Below are positions 17,390-28,100 of a DNA stretch of 64,000 nt, in pieces (the stretch's first letter is position 1; every line of letters starts with the position of its first letter). A program made the translations under genes and the position numbers. The stretch is from PVC group bacterium. GTDB taxonomy: Bacteria > Verrucomicrobiota > Kiritimatiellia > CAIKKV01. A model generated the notes under the pieces. That model was not told where the DNA came from. It saw nothing but the letters and a program-made list of their open reading frames with translations, and did not search any database. Location of the stretch: assembly GCA_945898015.1 (NCBI GenBank), contig CAMDGM010000008.1, positions 39,766 to 103,765 of the forward strand, read 5' to 3'.

Positions 17390-18031
17390 ATGAAACGACC
17401 GCTCATCGTGGGAATTGCAGGGGGGTCCGGCTCCGGGAAAACAACCCTGGCCCACGGCTTGCGCGATTTGATGGCGGACGTGGACAGCGTGGTGATCTCG
17501 CAGGACCATTACTACTGGGGATTGCCGGAAGGCGTCTCGCCCGAGGCCTATAATTTCGACGATCCCGCCGCGCTGGACCTGGAAGGACTGGCGCTGGACC
17601 TGGCCGAACTGAAAGCCGGACACTCCATCAAAATACCCGCCTACGACTTCACCTCGCACCGCCGGGCGGCGGCCGTCCAGGCCGTCACCCCCCCCTCCCT
17701 GATCATCGTGGAAGGCCTCTTCCTTTTCACCCATCCCGCGCTGAGCGCCGTTTTCGATCTCCGCTTTTTCGTGGATGTGCCGTCGCCCGAACGGCTGCGG
17801 CGCCGGATGCTGCGGGACCAGCGAGAGCGCGGGCGGAACGCCGCGGAGATACGGGAGCAGTGGGATCGGCAAGTCGAGCCCATGTATGTCCGGCACATCC
17901 TTCCCGCGCGCCAGAACGCGGAGTTCGTGCTGAATCTTCCCCACCCCGACGACCTCGTCTATTGCGAGCAGATCGCAGCCCTGTGGAAAACGGTCGAAGA
18001 ACGCCTGCGCGCGAATCCCCGGACGGCCTAG
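17390..18031 (+). CDS. udk: Uridine kinase
   Basis: 213 residues from the ATG at 17390; the 30-residue upstream extension is not family-like. The P-loop GIAGGSGSGKTTLA lies at residues 8-21. The family motifs ISQDHYYWG, YNFDDPAALD, PAYDFTSHRR and IIVEGLFLF follow, then FVDVPSPERLRRRMLRDQRERGR with the lid arginines. It phosphorylates uridine and cytidine in pyrimidine salvage. Length and motif order are normal. UMP feeds the UDP-sugar pool, so its position among polysaccharide genes may be meaningful, but it has its own orientation and appears to be a single-gene unit. Confidence 0.9.
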   Translation: MKRPLIVGIAGGSGSGKTTLAHGLRDLMADVDSVVISQDHYYWGLPEGVSPEAYNFDDPAALDLEGLALDLAELKAGHSIKIPAYDFTSHRRAAAVQAVTPPSLIIVEGLFLFTHPALSAVFDLRFFVDVPSPERLRRRMLRDQRERGRNAAEIREQWDRQVEPMYVRHILPARQNAEFVLNLPHPDDLVYCEQIAALWKTVEERLRANPRTA

Positions 18032-18053
18032 CCGCCGCCCGACAGGAAGCCGG

Positions 18054-19484
18054 TCACCGGAGGCCGGCCGAGTCTCCGGCCAAGGCATCGAAAAACCGGC
18101 CGGCCAGCGTCTGGAAAAGGATGCGGCCATCCTCCGCCAGCGACCGATACCGCTCGTAATAGAGGCACTCCATGGGATCCACCGTTTCATCCCCGCGCGC
18201 GGCGCGCCGGGTGTGGTAACCGAGGGCCGCCGGAAAATACCGGCTCAACCGCTGACGGAGGGACGCGTCCCGTTCCGCATGCAACGGCGCCTGGCCGCAG
18301 AGCCAGAGGCGGCCAAACGCGGCACGCGCAATCAGCGGAAACAAATCCAACCCGAGGCCGGTGAACGCCCGCCCCAGACGCGATTGGAATTTCCACACCG
18401 TCCACACCGGAATCCGCACCGGCTTTCCTCCGGGCCCCAGCCGCTCCGACGGGTGATAGCCGCCGATTCCAAAAAATCGAACAGCCGGATACATCAACGC
18501 AAAGGGAATCCCCTGAACCATCATCAACACCACCGCGCCCGCCCACCCCGCCAACGCCCGCGCGACGTCGCCAATCCGGACGGGGGCGTCCAGTTGCGCC
18601 AGCAGCCAGGGCTCCGTGATCTCCACGGCCGCCCCGTCATCCGGGGATATGACCCGCGAGCCGCTGACAATCTTCCCCCGGAACTCCAGATTCCGCCCCA
18701 CATACACACCGTCCAGAACCACGCAGTCCGAAAGCTCGGTCTGCTGGTCGACGATCACATGATTGCCGATGACGGCATTCGGGCCGATGACCGCCATGGG
18801 ATGAATCCGGCAATCGTTGCCAATCGTCAGGGGCGGACGCAATTCAACAGACGGGGGAATCAGCACGTTGTACCCGATGGAGGCGCCGTCGTGGCTCAAA
18901 TACCCCGGCGACACATATCGCGCCCCCTCCCCCTTGACCAGGCTCATGTTCAGCTCGAAATAGGCCGCCACATCCCGGATCAGGAACGGATCCAGAGACA
19001 ACTCGGACCACGCCCGGAAGTCCGCCCCGCAACCCGCATCCAGCATCGACAGGACATCCGTTCCCGGTAGAGCAAGCAGGCACGCCGTCCGCGCCCCCGC
19101 CACAAGGCGGTAGGCGCCGCCTCCGGCGGGCGCCGGCCACGGCGGCTGGCTGAGACGATGGGGAAACACCGGGCCGCAGAGGTAAAGCAGGCCGTCCCTC
19201 CAGAGATCCGGAGCCCGGCGCAAATACGAGTCCGGATCCTCGATGGTCTTTAAAAAACCGTATTGGATGTTCAGACCCCAGCGACTGCCGTCGCCGCAAT
19301 ACGCCTCGACCTCATCGGCGCCGTCGCCGAGCACCACGCGGACCTCCTCCACATGAAGCTCGGCGGCCCACTCCAGCCAATACTCGATGAGGGGCTTCCC
19401 GCCGACCGGCGCCAGGCACCAGGCCCGCTCGCCGAGCGCCGTGCCGCAAGCCGAAACCACGCCTGTCTGGAAAACCGCCCTCAC
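18054..19484 (-). CDS. NDP-sugar-synthase-like nucleotidyltransferase with left-handed beta-helix and extra C-terminal domain
   Basis: 476 residues in three parts. Residues 1-160 resemble an NTP_transferase domain: GGKPLIEYWLEWAAEL and CGDGSRWGLNIQYGF are typical. However, the N-terminal G-G-x-G-T-R-L loop is replaced by VVSACGTALGERAW, so catalysis is doubtful. Residues about 205-300 are hexapeptide repeats of a left-handed beta-helix (LTIGNDCRIHPMAVIGPNAV, GNHVIVDQQTELSDCVVLDG). A hydrophobic segment (AVVLMMVQGIPFALMYPAV) precedes a C-terminal region whose end (DPMECLYYERYRSLAEDGRILFQTLAG) resembles the last helices of bacterial sugar transferases. It is translationally coupled (4-base overlap) to the STAS gene and ends the 32-kb train. 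Confidence 0.6.
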   Translation of the reverse strand: MRAVFQTGVVSACGTALGERAWCLAPVGGKPLIEYWLEWAAELHVEEVRVVLGDGADEVEAYCGDGSRWGLNIQYGFLKTIEDPDSYLRRAPDLWRDGLLYLCGPVFPHRLSQPPWPAPAGGGAYRLVAGARTACLLALPGTDVLSMLDAGCGADFRAWSELSLDPFLIRDVAAYFELNMSLVKGEGARYVSPGYLSHDGASIGYNVLIPPSVELRPPLTIGNDCRIHPMAVIGPNAVIGNHVIVDQQTELSDCVVLDGVYVGRNLEFRGKIVSGSRVISPDDGAAVEITEPWLLAQLDAPVRIGDVARALAGWAGAVVLMMVQGIPFALMYPAVRFFGIGGYHPSERLGPGGKPVRIPVWTVWKFQSRLGRAFTGLGLDLFPLIARAAFGRLWLCGQAPLHAERDASLRQRLSRYFPAALGYHTRRAARGDETVDPMECLYYERYRSLAEDGRILFQTLAGRFFDALAGDSAGLR

Positions 19485-19822
19485 GCGGACGCCTTCAGGG
19501 CCTCGTCGACGGTGTCGAAAATCTCGAACACCTTGTAGGCGCGGGTGATCTCGAAGACCAGCCGGGCTCGTTTCTGCAATCGGGCGATCCGGATATCCCC
19601 GCCGCGTTCGCCGCAGCGCTTGAGAAGCACAATCAACAGGCCCAGCCCGGCGCTATCGATGAACTCCATCGCCCCCAGATCGAGCACCATCTGGCGGACG
19701 GAATCATGCTCGTTCATCCACCGGAAAACCTGGTCCCGGAACGAATCCACGTTGGCGGCCGTCAAGGCTCCCCCGAGCGTAACCACCCCCCGACCCTCGC
19801 GCACCTCGAACTGCAAATTCAT
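19481..19822 (-). CDS. STAS-domain anti-sigma-factor antagonist (RsbV/SpoIIAA-like)
   Basis: 113 residues, a single STAS domain of normal length. It has VVTLGGALTAANVDSFRDQV, then MVLDLGAMEFIDSAGLGLLIVLLKR with the phosphorylatable serine in DSAGLG, and a C-terminal ITRAYKVFEIFDTVDEAL helix. In partner switching such a protein is phosphorylated by an RsbW-type ATPase, dephosphorylated by a PP2C phosphatase, and binds partners only when unphosphorylated. A matching phosphatase/ATPase fusion lies two genes upstream. A strong AAAGGAGG site precedes the ATG. Its stop overlaps the next gene's start by 4 bases. Confidence 0.9.
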   Translation of the reverse strand: MNLQFEVREGRGVVTLGGALTAANVDSFRDQVFRWMNEHDSVRQMVLDLGAMEFIDSAGLGLLIVLLKRCGERGGDIRIARLQKRARLVFEITRAYKVFEIFDTVDEALKASA

Positions 19823-19841
19823 CCCGTCCTCCTTTGTTGCG

Positions 19842-20576
19842 CTAATACGCTCCCCGGCCCAGCAAAACCGCCGGCACGGTCTTCAAGAGAATAACAATAT
19901 CCGACCCGAGATTCTGGCTGTGAATGTACTGCAGATCCAGCCGGACCTGCTCCTTGAAGGGGATTTCGGAACGGCCCTGAATCTGCCACAGGCAGGTCAG
20001 CCCGGGTTTCGCATGCAGCCGCTTCCGCTCTTCCAGCGTGTACAACGCCACTTCGCGCGGCACGGGGGGGCGCGGCCCGACCAGCGCCAGATCCCCCAGC
20101 AGGACATTCAAAAACTGGGGCATTTCGTCGATGCTGAAGCGCCGGATAAACCGGCCCACCCGCGTGATGCGGGGATCCTGCTTCATCTTGAAAATAACCC
20201 CGTCCCCGGATTCGTTTTTCGCCGCCAGCGCATCCTTCAGCTTGTCCGCATTCCGCACCATGGATCGGAATTTGTAGAATTTAAACAGCCGGCCGTACTG
20301 CCCCACGCGGGTCTGGGCGAAGAACACCGGCCACCCGTCCTCCCACACGATCGCCAGTGCCACGCCAACCAGCAAAGGCGACAAGAGCAGCAGGCCGACC
20401 GAGGCGCCGGCGATGTCCAGAAGACGCTTGAGCACAAACAGGCTGCGGAGACTGAATTCCCAGGCCGCCAGCTTGACGGCCTGCCGCCGGCGCAACCGGC
20501 GCACACTAGCCTGCGACACAGGCAGGTCCAGCGTCTTGAACAATTCCATTCGCGCCTGATAGAGAGACTCATTCAT
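19842..20576 (-). CDS. Initiating sugar transferase (undecaprenyl-phosphate hexose-1-phosphate transferase family)
   Basis: 244 residues. It has a single N-terminal hydrophobic segment (about 50-75, DIAGASVGLLLLSPLLVGVALAI) and the PF02397 catalytic domain: PVFFAQTRVGQYGRLFKFYKFRSM, ITRVGRFIRRFSIDEMPQFLNVLLGD, LALVGPRPPVPREV, and KPGLTCLWQIQGR. The short single-membrane form corresponds to the WbaP/PglC-like monotopic core without the multi-span N-terminal part of WcaJ. It should transfer a sugar-1-phosphate from a UDP-sugar to undecaprenyl phosphate, starting the repeat unit. The ATG overlaps the stop of the phosphatase gene by 4 bases, tightly linking glycan initiation to the signalling genes. 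Confidence 0.9.
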   Translation of the reverse strand: MNESLYQARMELFKTLDLPVSQASVRRLRRRQAVKLAAWEFSLRSLFVLKRLLDIAGASVGLLLLSPLLVGVALAIVWEDGWPVFFAQTRVGQYGRLFKFYKFRSMVRNADKLKDALAAKNESGDGVIFKMKQDPRITRVGRFIRRFSIDEMPQFLNVLLGDLALVGPRPPVPREVALYTLEERKRLHAKPGLTCLWQIQGRSEIPFKEQVRLDLQYIHSQNLGSDIVILLKTVPAVLLGRGAY

Positions 20577-22621
20577 GACCCCTCCGCCCCTTCATCCCGA
20601 CAAGACGACTCAAAGGTGAAATCCCGCGCCACCACAAACAGGATGACATTCTCGCGCTCCCGGCGAACCACGTCAATATGTTTAGCAATCGCCCGGATAA
20701 TCCGCAATCCGCGGCCCCGGTCCGCCTTCTCGGTCTGTCTCATGGAAAAGGCCAGACGCTCCTCGAAATCCCACTCCCGCCCGTGATCCCGGAACAGTAA
20801 CCACGCGCCGTGCTCGGTCAGTCGTAGCTTTAAATCGATTCGGGAATCCCGCGGCGCTTCGGCATGATCCACCACATTCGCCCCGTGCTCCATCACCAGC
20901 AACTGGGCGGCGCCGGCGGCTTCCTCCGGCCACTGCTGCTCAATCAGGACCCGTTTCACCTCGGAGGCCAACGCCGCCACCTCGGCATGCGTGGGCGCAA
21001 TGGCCCGCTCTAGCCGAACCGAGGGCGGATCGACCGTTCGCACCACCAGAAGGGTGCAGTCATCCTGCGACAGCTGATACCCCTGATGCGCCAACCGGTC
21101 CAGAATTTCACGGGCCGGATCGACGATTTCCGGATTCCCCGACACCGCCCCCAAAACGACACCCAGATTCACATCCCCGCAGGGGTCACCGTCATCCGCT
21201 TGCCTAGCCTCCATCAACCCGTCGGTGAAGATGAACAGGCTGGCACCGGCCGGCAGGACCATTCGCACTTCATCGGCAGTCGTATACGGCGGCAAATCCT
21301 GTTCGGAAGGCAGGCCGATCGGCAATCCCCCCCGATCGGGAAACGACGGCAACACATGGCCGGACGCCTCCACCATCAGCGGCATCGGATGTCCGCAATT
21401 GAACGCCACGCACTCCCGGGCCGCAACATCAAAGACGGCCATGAACAATGTGGCGTACAACTCCGGGTTCGTCACATAATAGCGGAACCGGCGGTGAATT
21501 TCGCTGCACATGGCCGCCGGCCCGCGATCGACATATTCGCGGACCACCTCGCTGACCAGAGCCTTAAGCAAGGTGGAGATCATGGCGGGCCCCACCCCAT
21601 GCCCGGCGACGTCCCCCACGTAAACGCACACACGATCCCCGGACAATTTGATGATATCAAAGACGTCCCCGCCCACGCTCATGCTGGACTGATAGGCGCT
21701 TCGAATTTCCATCGTCCGGCTGAAGAACGGATCCGTGGTCAACAGCTTGCGCTGCAGCGATCCGGCCACCTCCAGCTCATGCGCCATGCGGGACTGCCAT
21801 TGACGGAGTTCGTCATTCTGCCTCTTGAGTTGAAGGGCATTCCGGACCCGGACCAGCAGTTCGCGGGCATGGAACGGCTTGCGGATGTAATCAAACGCGC
21901 CCTTCGCAAAGGCGTGCTCGACATCCTCCAGCGTCGAGCGGGCCGTGACCATGATCACGGGGATATGCCGCGTCGCCGGATCCTCGGCCAGACGCTGACA
22001 CACCTCGTAGCCGGACAGCCCCGGCATGACGACGTCCACCAGCGCAACATCCGGGTCCGTTTTCCGGGCCAATTCAAGGGCCTGCTCGCCGGTGTCAGCC
22101 TCAATTACCTCCGCGCCGCGCGCGGCCAGGAGCTTGCGTAAAAAAAGACGGTTCGGCAGCGCGTCATCCACCACCAAAATGCGCCCTTCCAGCCGGGCGG
22201 TGCCGGAGGGAGGCAACGCGTCCTGGCCAGGCAGCGGCGGCGCCCAGGTCTTCTGCCAGTGGTCCAGGCGCGACGTCAGGTCGGCGCAGCGGCCGAGATC
22301 GCCCTGCCGGGCATACCGGCTCAACTCCTCGCCCACCACCGAAATCTCGGGCGATCCCGCCGTTCCGCCCATCCCCTGCAACGAATGCGCCTGGGCGCGG
22401 ATGCTGTCAATGTCATGCGCGGCAATGGCAATTCGCAACACGTTGATGATCAGCCGCAACTGCTTGGCAAACAGCCCCAGAAGCTCCTCGTCCACTTCAT
22501 CCAGCGAGGTCCGAAAGGCCTGCGCGCGAGACTCCAGATCCGGGATCATATCCTGGAACCACGTGACACTCAGGCCCTGATCCGGAGGAACCAGGCTGCC
22601 GCCCTGCTCAGGAGAGGTCAT
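20573..22621 (-). CDS. Hpt-REC-SpoIIE/PP2C phosphatase-HATPase partner-switching regulator
   Basis: 682 residues from the ATG at 22621, which overlaps the glgP stop as ATGA; the ORF-track extension to 22840 runs inside glgP. The domains in order are as follows. (1) An Hpt-like helical domain, about 15-125, with IRAQAHSLQGMGGTAG (candidate phospho-His). (2) A receiver domain, about 145-265 (ILVVDDALPNR, VALVDVVMPGLSG, YIRKPF). (3) A SpoIIE/PP2C phosphatase, about 310-500 (SMSVGGDVFDII, GDVAGHGVGPAMIS, FIFTDGLMEA). (4) An RsbW-like HATPase, about 540-675, with N box MEHGANVVDHA, FRDHGREWDF and GRGLRIIRAI. Phosphatase and ATPase halves of a partner switch are thus in one polypeptide, controlled by a receiver. 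The STAS protein two genes on is the obvious substrate. Confidence 0.9.
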   Translation of the reverse strand: MTSPEQGGSLVPPDQGLSVTWFQDMIPDLESRAQAFRTSLDEVDEELLGLFAKQLRLIINVLRIAIAAHDIDSIRAQAHSLQGMGGTAGSPEISVVGEELSRYARQGDLGRCADLTSRLDHWQKTWAPPLPGQDALPPSGTARLEGRILVVDDALPNRLFLRKLLAARGAEVIEADTGEQALELARKTDPDVALVDVVMPGLSGYEVCQRLAEDPATRHIPVIMVTARSTLEDVEHAFAKGAFDYIRKPFHARELLVRVRNALQLKRQNDELRQWQSRMAHELEVAGSLQRKLLTTDPFFSRTMEIRSAYQSSMSVGGDVFDIIKLSGDRVCVYVGDVAGHGVGPAMISTLLKALVSEVVREYVDRGPAAMCSEIHRRFRYYVTNPELYATLFMAVFDVAARECVAFNCGHPMPLMVEASGHVLPSFPDRGGLPIGLPSEQDLPPYTTADEVRMVLPAGASLFIFTDGLMEARQADDGDPCGDVNLGVVLGAVSGNPEIVDPAREILDRLAHQGYQLSQDDCTLLVVRTVDPPSVRLERAIAPTHAEVAALASEVKRVLIEQQWPEEAAGAAQLLVMEHGANVVDHAEAPRDSRIDLKLRLTEHGAWLLFRDHGREWDFEERLAFSMRQTEKADRGRGLRIIRAIAKHIDVVRRERENVILFVVARDFTFESSCRDEGAEGS

Positions 22622-25110
22622 GGCCGGCTCCTTTCCGGCCGCGCGCCGACCGGCTGGATGTTCCAAATCCGCCCGGCATATTCCCGGATGGCGCGATCGC
22701 TGGAAAACCCGCCCATGCGAGACACGTTCAACACCGCCCGGCGAGTCCAGTCCGCCGGTTCCCGATATAGCGCCTCCACCCGGGCCTGTGCGTCCACATA
22801 GGAGCGAAAATCCGCCAGATGGAAGTATGCATCCCCCCATTCGGTCAACATGCGCCAGATATCGAGGAAAAGGCCGGGCTCATCAGGACAGAAGGTGTTA
22901 TCCCGCAACGCATTCATCACCGCCCCAAGCTCGGCGTCGCGCGCCACCCACTCCGAGGGCTGATACGTCGGACGCAGCGCGTCCAGCTCTTCCGCCCGGT
23001 GGCCGAAAATGAAAATATGGTCCAGCCCCACGGCCTGGGCGATCTCTATGTTGGCGCCATCCCAGGTGCCGATGGTCAACGCCCCGTTGAGCGCCAGCTT
23101 CATGTTCCCGGTTCCCGACGCCTCCGTCCCGGCCGCCGAGATCTGCTCCGACAGGTCGGCCGCCGGAATGATGACCTCCGCCAGCGACACCTTGTAGTCC
23201 GGAATAAAGACCACCCGCAGGCGATCCCGCAACCGCCGGTCCGCCTCCAGAATCCGGGACAGATTGTTGATCAGCTTGATGATGAGCTTGGCCATCGCAT
23301 AGGACGGCGCGGCCTTGGCGCCAAACACAAAGGTGCGGGGCACCATATCCAGGGAAGGCCGGTCCCGCAGGCGAAGATACAGAGCGATAATGTGCAGCAC
23401 ATTCAGCATCTGCCGCTTGTACTCATGCAGCCGTTTCACCTGGACGTCAAAGAGGCTGGCCGGATCCGGCGCCACCCCCAGGCGCTCGCGGATCAGGCGC
23501 GACAGCCGTTCTTTGTTGCGGAGCTTGATCCGGCCCACGAGGTCCCGGAATTGCGGATCCGCCCCGAACGGCTCCAGCCGCCGCAACTCATCCGCATCCA
23601 GAATCCACCCGTCCCCGATCCGGCCCGTGATCAGCTCCGCCAGCTCCGGATTACACTGCCGAAGCCAGCGGCGATGCGTGACCCCGTTCGTCACGTTGCA
23701 GAACTTCTCCGGCCACAGGGCCGCGAAATCCGACGCCACCCGCCGGCGCAACAACTCCGAATGCAACTGCGCCACCCCGTTGACCGCATGGCTGCCCACC
23801 ATGGCCAGATGCGCCATGCGGACTTGCTTCACGTCCCCTTCCTCAATCAACGACATCCGCCGGATACGGGCGTCGTCGTCCGGATACACCTCGGCCACAT
23901 GCCGGAGAAACCGGGCGTTGATCTCGTAGACAATCTGCAGATGCCGGGGCAGAACCCGCTCGAACAGGGGCACAGGCCACTTCTCCAGCGCCTCGGGAAG
24001 AAGCGTATGATTGGTATACGCCAGCGTCCGGGAGGTGATGTCCCAGGCCGTTTCCCAGGGAATCTCCTCCTCGTCAACCAGACAGCGCATGAGCTCCGCC
24101 ACGGCCAGCGAGGGGTGCGTGTCGTTCATCTGCACCGCCGCCGCCTCCGGCAAACGGTGCCAATCGCGGGAAGCCGCGCTGAAATTCCGCGTCATATCCC
24201 GGATGGAGCAGGCCACCAGGAAATATTCCTGGAGAAAACGCAATTCGCGACCGGCGCTGGTATTGTCGGAGGGATACAGCACCTTGGTGATGGTTTCGGC
24301 CCAGTTCTTCTCCTCGACGGCCCGCACATAATCGCCCCGGTTGAACACTTCCAGCCGGAATCCCTGGGCGGCCCGTGAACTCCACAGGCGGAGCATGTTG
24401 ACTCGCGCGCCCCCCCATCCCATCACCGGCACGTCGTAGGGAATGCCTTCGATCATCTGCCAGTCCGTCCAGACCGATTGCGCGCCACCATGCGGGCGGG
24501 GGACCGACGTCGTCCGGCCGTAGGCGAGCACGCTGACCGCGTGCTCCGGGTGGACGATTTCCCAAGGGTTGCCCAGCTTCAGCCAGTCATCCGGCTGCTC
24601 CGTTTGCCAGCCATTATCAAATTCCTGCCGGAACATGCCATGCTCATATCTCAGTCCATGCCCGACCCCCGCATACCCCAGCGTGGCCAGCGAATCGAGA
24701 TAACAGGCCGCCAGCCGGCCCAACCCGCCGTTTCCAAGCCCCGCATCCGGCTCCAGCTGCTCAAGCGCCTCCTCATCCCACTGAAGCGACTTGAAAAGGG
24801 GCCCCCACGCCTCCCCCAACCCCAGGGCCAGCACGTTATTCTTCAGCAGGCGGCCAATCAGAAACTCCAGGGAAAGGTAATGGACCTGCTTCCCGACCGC
24901 CGGGGCCCCCGCCTCGCCCGAGGCCCGCAGCATCTTCTCCAGGGCCAGCTCGCGAATGGCCAGACACACGCAAAACCAGATATCGTAATCAGTCGCCTGC
25001 GCCAACGTCTTGCCTCTCACCGAAGCAAGGTGCTGCCGAATCCGGCCCAGTAAATTATTCTGGAGCGCGCCCGAAGTTTTCCGCTTGCACAATTGACCCG
25101 GCATATTCAT
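22618..25110 (-). CDS. glgP: Glycogen/maltodextrin phosphorylase
   Basis: 830 residues, normal for GT35 phosphorylases. It shows [67 protein letters not shown], and the PLP-lysine region [20 protein letters not shown] near residue 680. It releases glucose-1-phosphate from alpha-1,4-glucan in the cytoplasm. The ATG at 25110 is chosen because it overlaps the upstream kinase stop as ATGA and has AGGAG just upstream; the track's GTG start at 25131 is less likely. It overlaps the downstream SpoIIE-type gene by 4 bases as well. A metabolic enzyme coupled on both sides to signalling genes is unusual and suggests glucose-1-phosphate supply for polysaccharide synthesis. Confidence 0.95.
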   Translation of the reverse strand: MNMPGQLCKRKTSGALQNNLLGRIRQHLASVRGKTLAQATDYDIWFCVCLAIRELALEKMLRASGEAGAPAVGKQVHYLSLEFLIGRLLKNNVLALGLGEAWGPLFKSLQWDEEALEQLEPDAGLGNGGLGRLAACYLDSLATLGYAGVGHGLRYEHGMFRQEFDNGWQTEQPDDWLKLGNPWEIVHPEHAVSVLAYGRTTSVPRPHGGAQSVWTDWQMIEGIPYDVPVMGWGGARVNMLRLWSSRAAQGFRLEVFNRGDYVRAVEEKNWAETITKVLYPSDNTSAGRELRFLQEYFLVACSIRDMTRNFSAASRDWHRLPEAAAVQMNDTHPSLAVAELMRCLVDEEEIPWETAWDITSRTLAYTNHTLLPEALEKWPVPLFERVLPRHLQIVYEINARFLRHVAEVYPDDDARIRRMSLIEEGDVKQVRMAHLAMVGSHAVNGVAQLHSELLRRRVASDFAALWPEKFCNVTNGVTHRRWLRQCNPELAELITGRIGDGWILDADELRRLEPFGADPQFRDLVGRIKLRNKERLSRLIRERLGVAPDPASLFDVQVKRLHEYKRQMLNVLHIIALYLRLRDRPSLDMVPRTFVFGAKAAPSYAMAKLIIKLINNLSRILEADRRLRDRLRVVFIPDYKVSLAEVIIPAADLSEQISAAGTEASGTGNMKLALNGALTIGTWDGANIEIAQAVGLDHIFIFGHRAEELDALRPTYQPSEWVARDAELGAVMNALRDNTFCPDEPGLFLDIWRMLTEWGDAYFHLADFRSYVDAQARVEALYREPADWTRRAVLNVSRMGGFSSDRAIREYAGRIWNIQPVGARPERSRP

Positions 25111-28100
25111 GGAACTCCTGTGATCCTGCACTCACCCACGGGGTGTTCATCCGTTTTTCTCGGCGCCGGCCTCGCGAATCCGAGCCACTGCGCCAACTTG
25201 GCCGCCAACTCCTCCGGAGAAACGGGCTTGGCGATGTAATCGTCCATCCCCGCGGCCAGGCATTTCTCCCGATCCCCCTCGAGCGCATGCGCCGTCATCG
25301 CCAGGATCGGAACGCGGGGCCCGGCGCCCTCGCGCCGCCGGATCTCCGCCGCCGCTTCATACCCGTCCATCTCCGGCATCTGGCAATCCATCAGAATCAA
25401 GTCGTACGGACTGCGCCGAATCGCATCAAGGGCCTCCAGCCCGTTGCCGGCCACATCCGCCGCATACCCCAGCTTCCGGAGCTGGCTCAGGGCCACCTTC
25501 TGATTCACCGGATTGTCTTCCACCAGGAGAATCCGATCGCCGGGCCGCGCCGAAGACACCACCGCAACAGGCTTTTCCGCCGGGCTCCACACCGCGCCGA
25601 CAACCGCCCCGCTCAGAGCCGTCACAAGCGCATCCATCAGCAGCGACGGCTTGACCGGCTTGCTCAGGCAAAGCGCGAAACCCGCCTGCCGCATCTCTTC
25701 GTTCGTGCGGGTCTGCCCCATCGACGTGAGCAGGATCAGCGGCAACGCCTGCAACTCCGGACTCGCCCGGACCTGCCGGGCAAACTCGAACCCGTCGGCG
25801 CCCTCCATGATGTGATCCACCAACGCCACCGAAAAGGGCCGCCCCTCCGCCTGCGCCCGCCGCAACAGGCCGAGCGCATCCCCGGCCGTCTCCGCCAGCT
25901 CCGGAACCATGTTCCACGACCGGAACTGATGATCGAGAATCTTGCGGTTCACCGGAAGATCGTCCACTACCAACACCCGCGCCTTCTTCAGATTGCCCCA
26001 GGCCGTCGACTTCTCTGGCGCAATCGAGGCCGAAACCCCGAAGGGCGCCGTGAACCAGAAGGTCGACCCCGCGCCTTTCTCGCTCGTCACGCCGATCGTC
26101 CCGCCCATCAGCTCGACCAGCCTTTTGCAGAGCGCCAGGCCAAGCCCCGTTCCCCCGTATTGACGGGACGCCGAACCATCCACTTGCGAAAACGCCTCGA
26201 ATAAGCGCCCCTGGGCTTCCGGGGAAATGCCGATGCCCGAATCGATCACCGCAAAACGCATCCACCGCGTCGGCCCGTCTGTCCGATCAAGGGAAACGGC
26301 CAGCACCACCTGGCCCTTTTCTGTGAACTTTACGGCGTTGCTCAGCAGATTCAGCAGGATGTGCCGAAGCCGGCCCACATCGCCGTTCAACCACCGGGGG
26401 CTCTCCCGCTCAAACTCCCACAACAGCTCGATTTTCTTGGCGGCCGCGCTCCCCTCCAAAAGGTCGATCAAACTCTCCACGACACCCACCAGGTCAAAAT
26501 CCTCCGACTCCACTGTCATCTTCCCGGCCTCGATCTTGGAAAAGTCCAGGATGTCGTTAATGGTGGAAAGCAGCAGGTCGCCGCTGTTTCGGATCGTCTC
26601 CACAAAATCCCGCTGCTCGGCCGTGAGCGGCGTGTCCAGAAGCAACCCGGTCAATCCGACCACGGCATTCATCGGCGTGCGGATCTCATGGCTCATGTTG
26701 GCCAGGAACTGGCTCTTGGCCTGCGTCGCTTTCTCGGCCTGCCGGGCCAGCTCGCGGGCCTGGGCAATCAACAGCTCCAGATCCCGGTTGGACTGCTCCA
26801 GTTCCGCCTGTTGGTGGCGAATTCCCGCATCAGCCCGGCTCAAAAGCACATAGATGACGCCCATCACCAGAGCCAGCAACACCGAGCCAACCGCGCCCCC
26901 CAGGACCATCAGCCGGCCAAAAGCCTCCTTTTCAGACGAGAAATCGCGCATGACCAGCAGATTGCCAACCTCTTTTCCAGAAACGTCGTGAAGCGGGATG
27001 GCCGCGATCCGCCAAAGCTTACCATCCACCACCACTTCGCCATCCGTTTCGCCCGAGCCCGCCTCATCGGGAACCGAATCCACCCAGGCGAGAACACGAT
27101 CGGGCAAACGGCCCTGGGACGCATACACCACCGTACTCCGTGGAAAACGAGCCCAGTCGGGCGCTTGTTCCTGCAACCGCATGCCGGCTTCCCAGGCCGC
27201 TCGATTCAAATGCTCCTTTCGGACGATCACGGCCAACTGGCTGGCGGATCGGGCATGCAGTCGCCGGAGCGTGTCGCTCAACTCTTTGCCTAATTCCAGG
27301 TATCCGACCCGCCGGCCACCATCAAAGACCGGACGGACCACCCGCAACGTCAAAGCGCCCAGGGCGTCCATTTCAAGGCCGGATACCGTTTTTCCGGTCC
27401 GCTCCGCCTCCAACAGGGTGAAGCGTTCGTTCCGATCGCCCCGTTTTTCGGGCTCATGCACGCGCAGCATGTAAACCTGATTGGTATCAAAGAATGAAAA
27501 ATGACTGATCTCGTTATCCTCGCGAAGCGACTCAAAGACCGGCCGCCAGGTGTTCAGCAGGCCCTGGGCATCCCCGGCGAGCAGGGCCTTCTGAACATCC
27601 GGATCGGCGGCAATCGGGTTGGCGGTTGAGGCCAGACCGGAAGCCTGTTCATCCAGGGAGACGCGAACATCGCTGGACACATCATGAATATCAGAGGCAA
27701 TCTCGTCCGCCAGCCGTTGTTGATTCTGCCGCCAGAGCAGCACCCCGGCGCCGACCGCCAAAACGACCATCAGCACCGACAGAGACGGAAACAACCGCCA
27801 CAGGACCGGCTTGGACGAAACGTCCATGCGGCCGATCGAAAAAACGGCGGTGGCGACGCCAATGAACAAGACCACCAACAATCCCACCGGCAACGCCACA
27901 CGGGTGGCGACTTCCCATTTCCAGGTCCGGGCGTCAATATCCATCCCGAACACGGCAGCCACAGCGCCGGTGTGAGGATCGACCAACGGGACCAACGCCG
28001 TGATCCACACCCCCCAATGGTCGGCGTACGGCCCTTCCGTGGCCGGCTGCCCCGAGTCAAACGCGAGATGAAACGATTCCGGCGCCTCCTCGTACACCTG

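Noticed and set aside
22819-24378. 519-residue plus-strand ORF
   Set aside because: Antisense shadow of glgP with low-complexity His/Arg/Pro composition.
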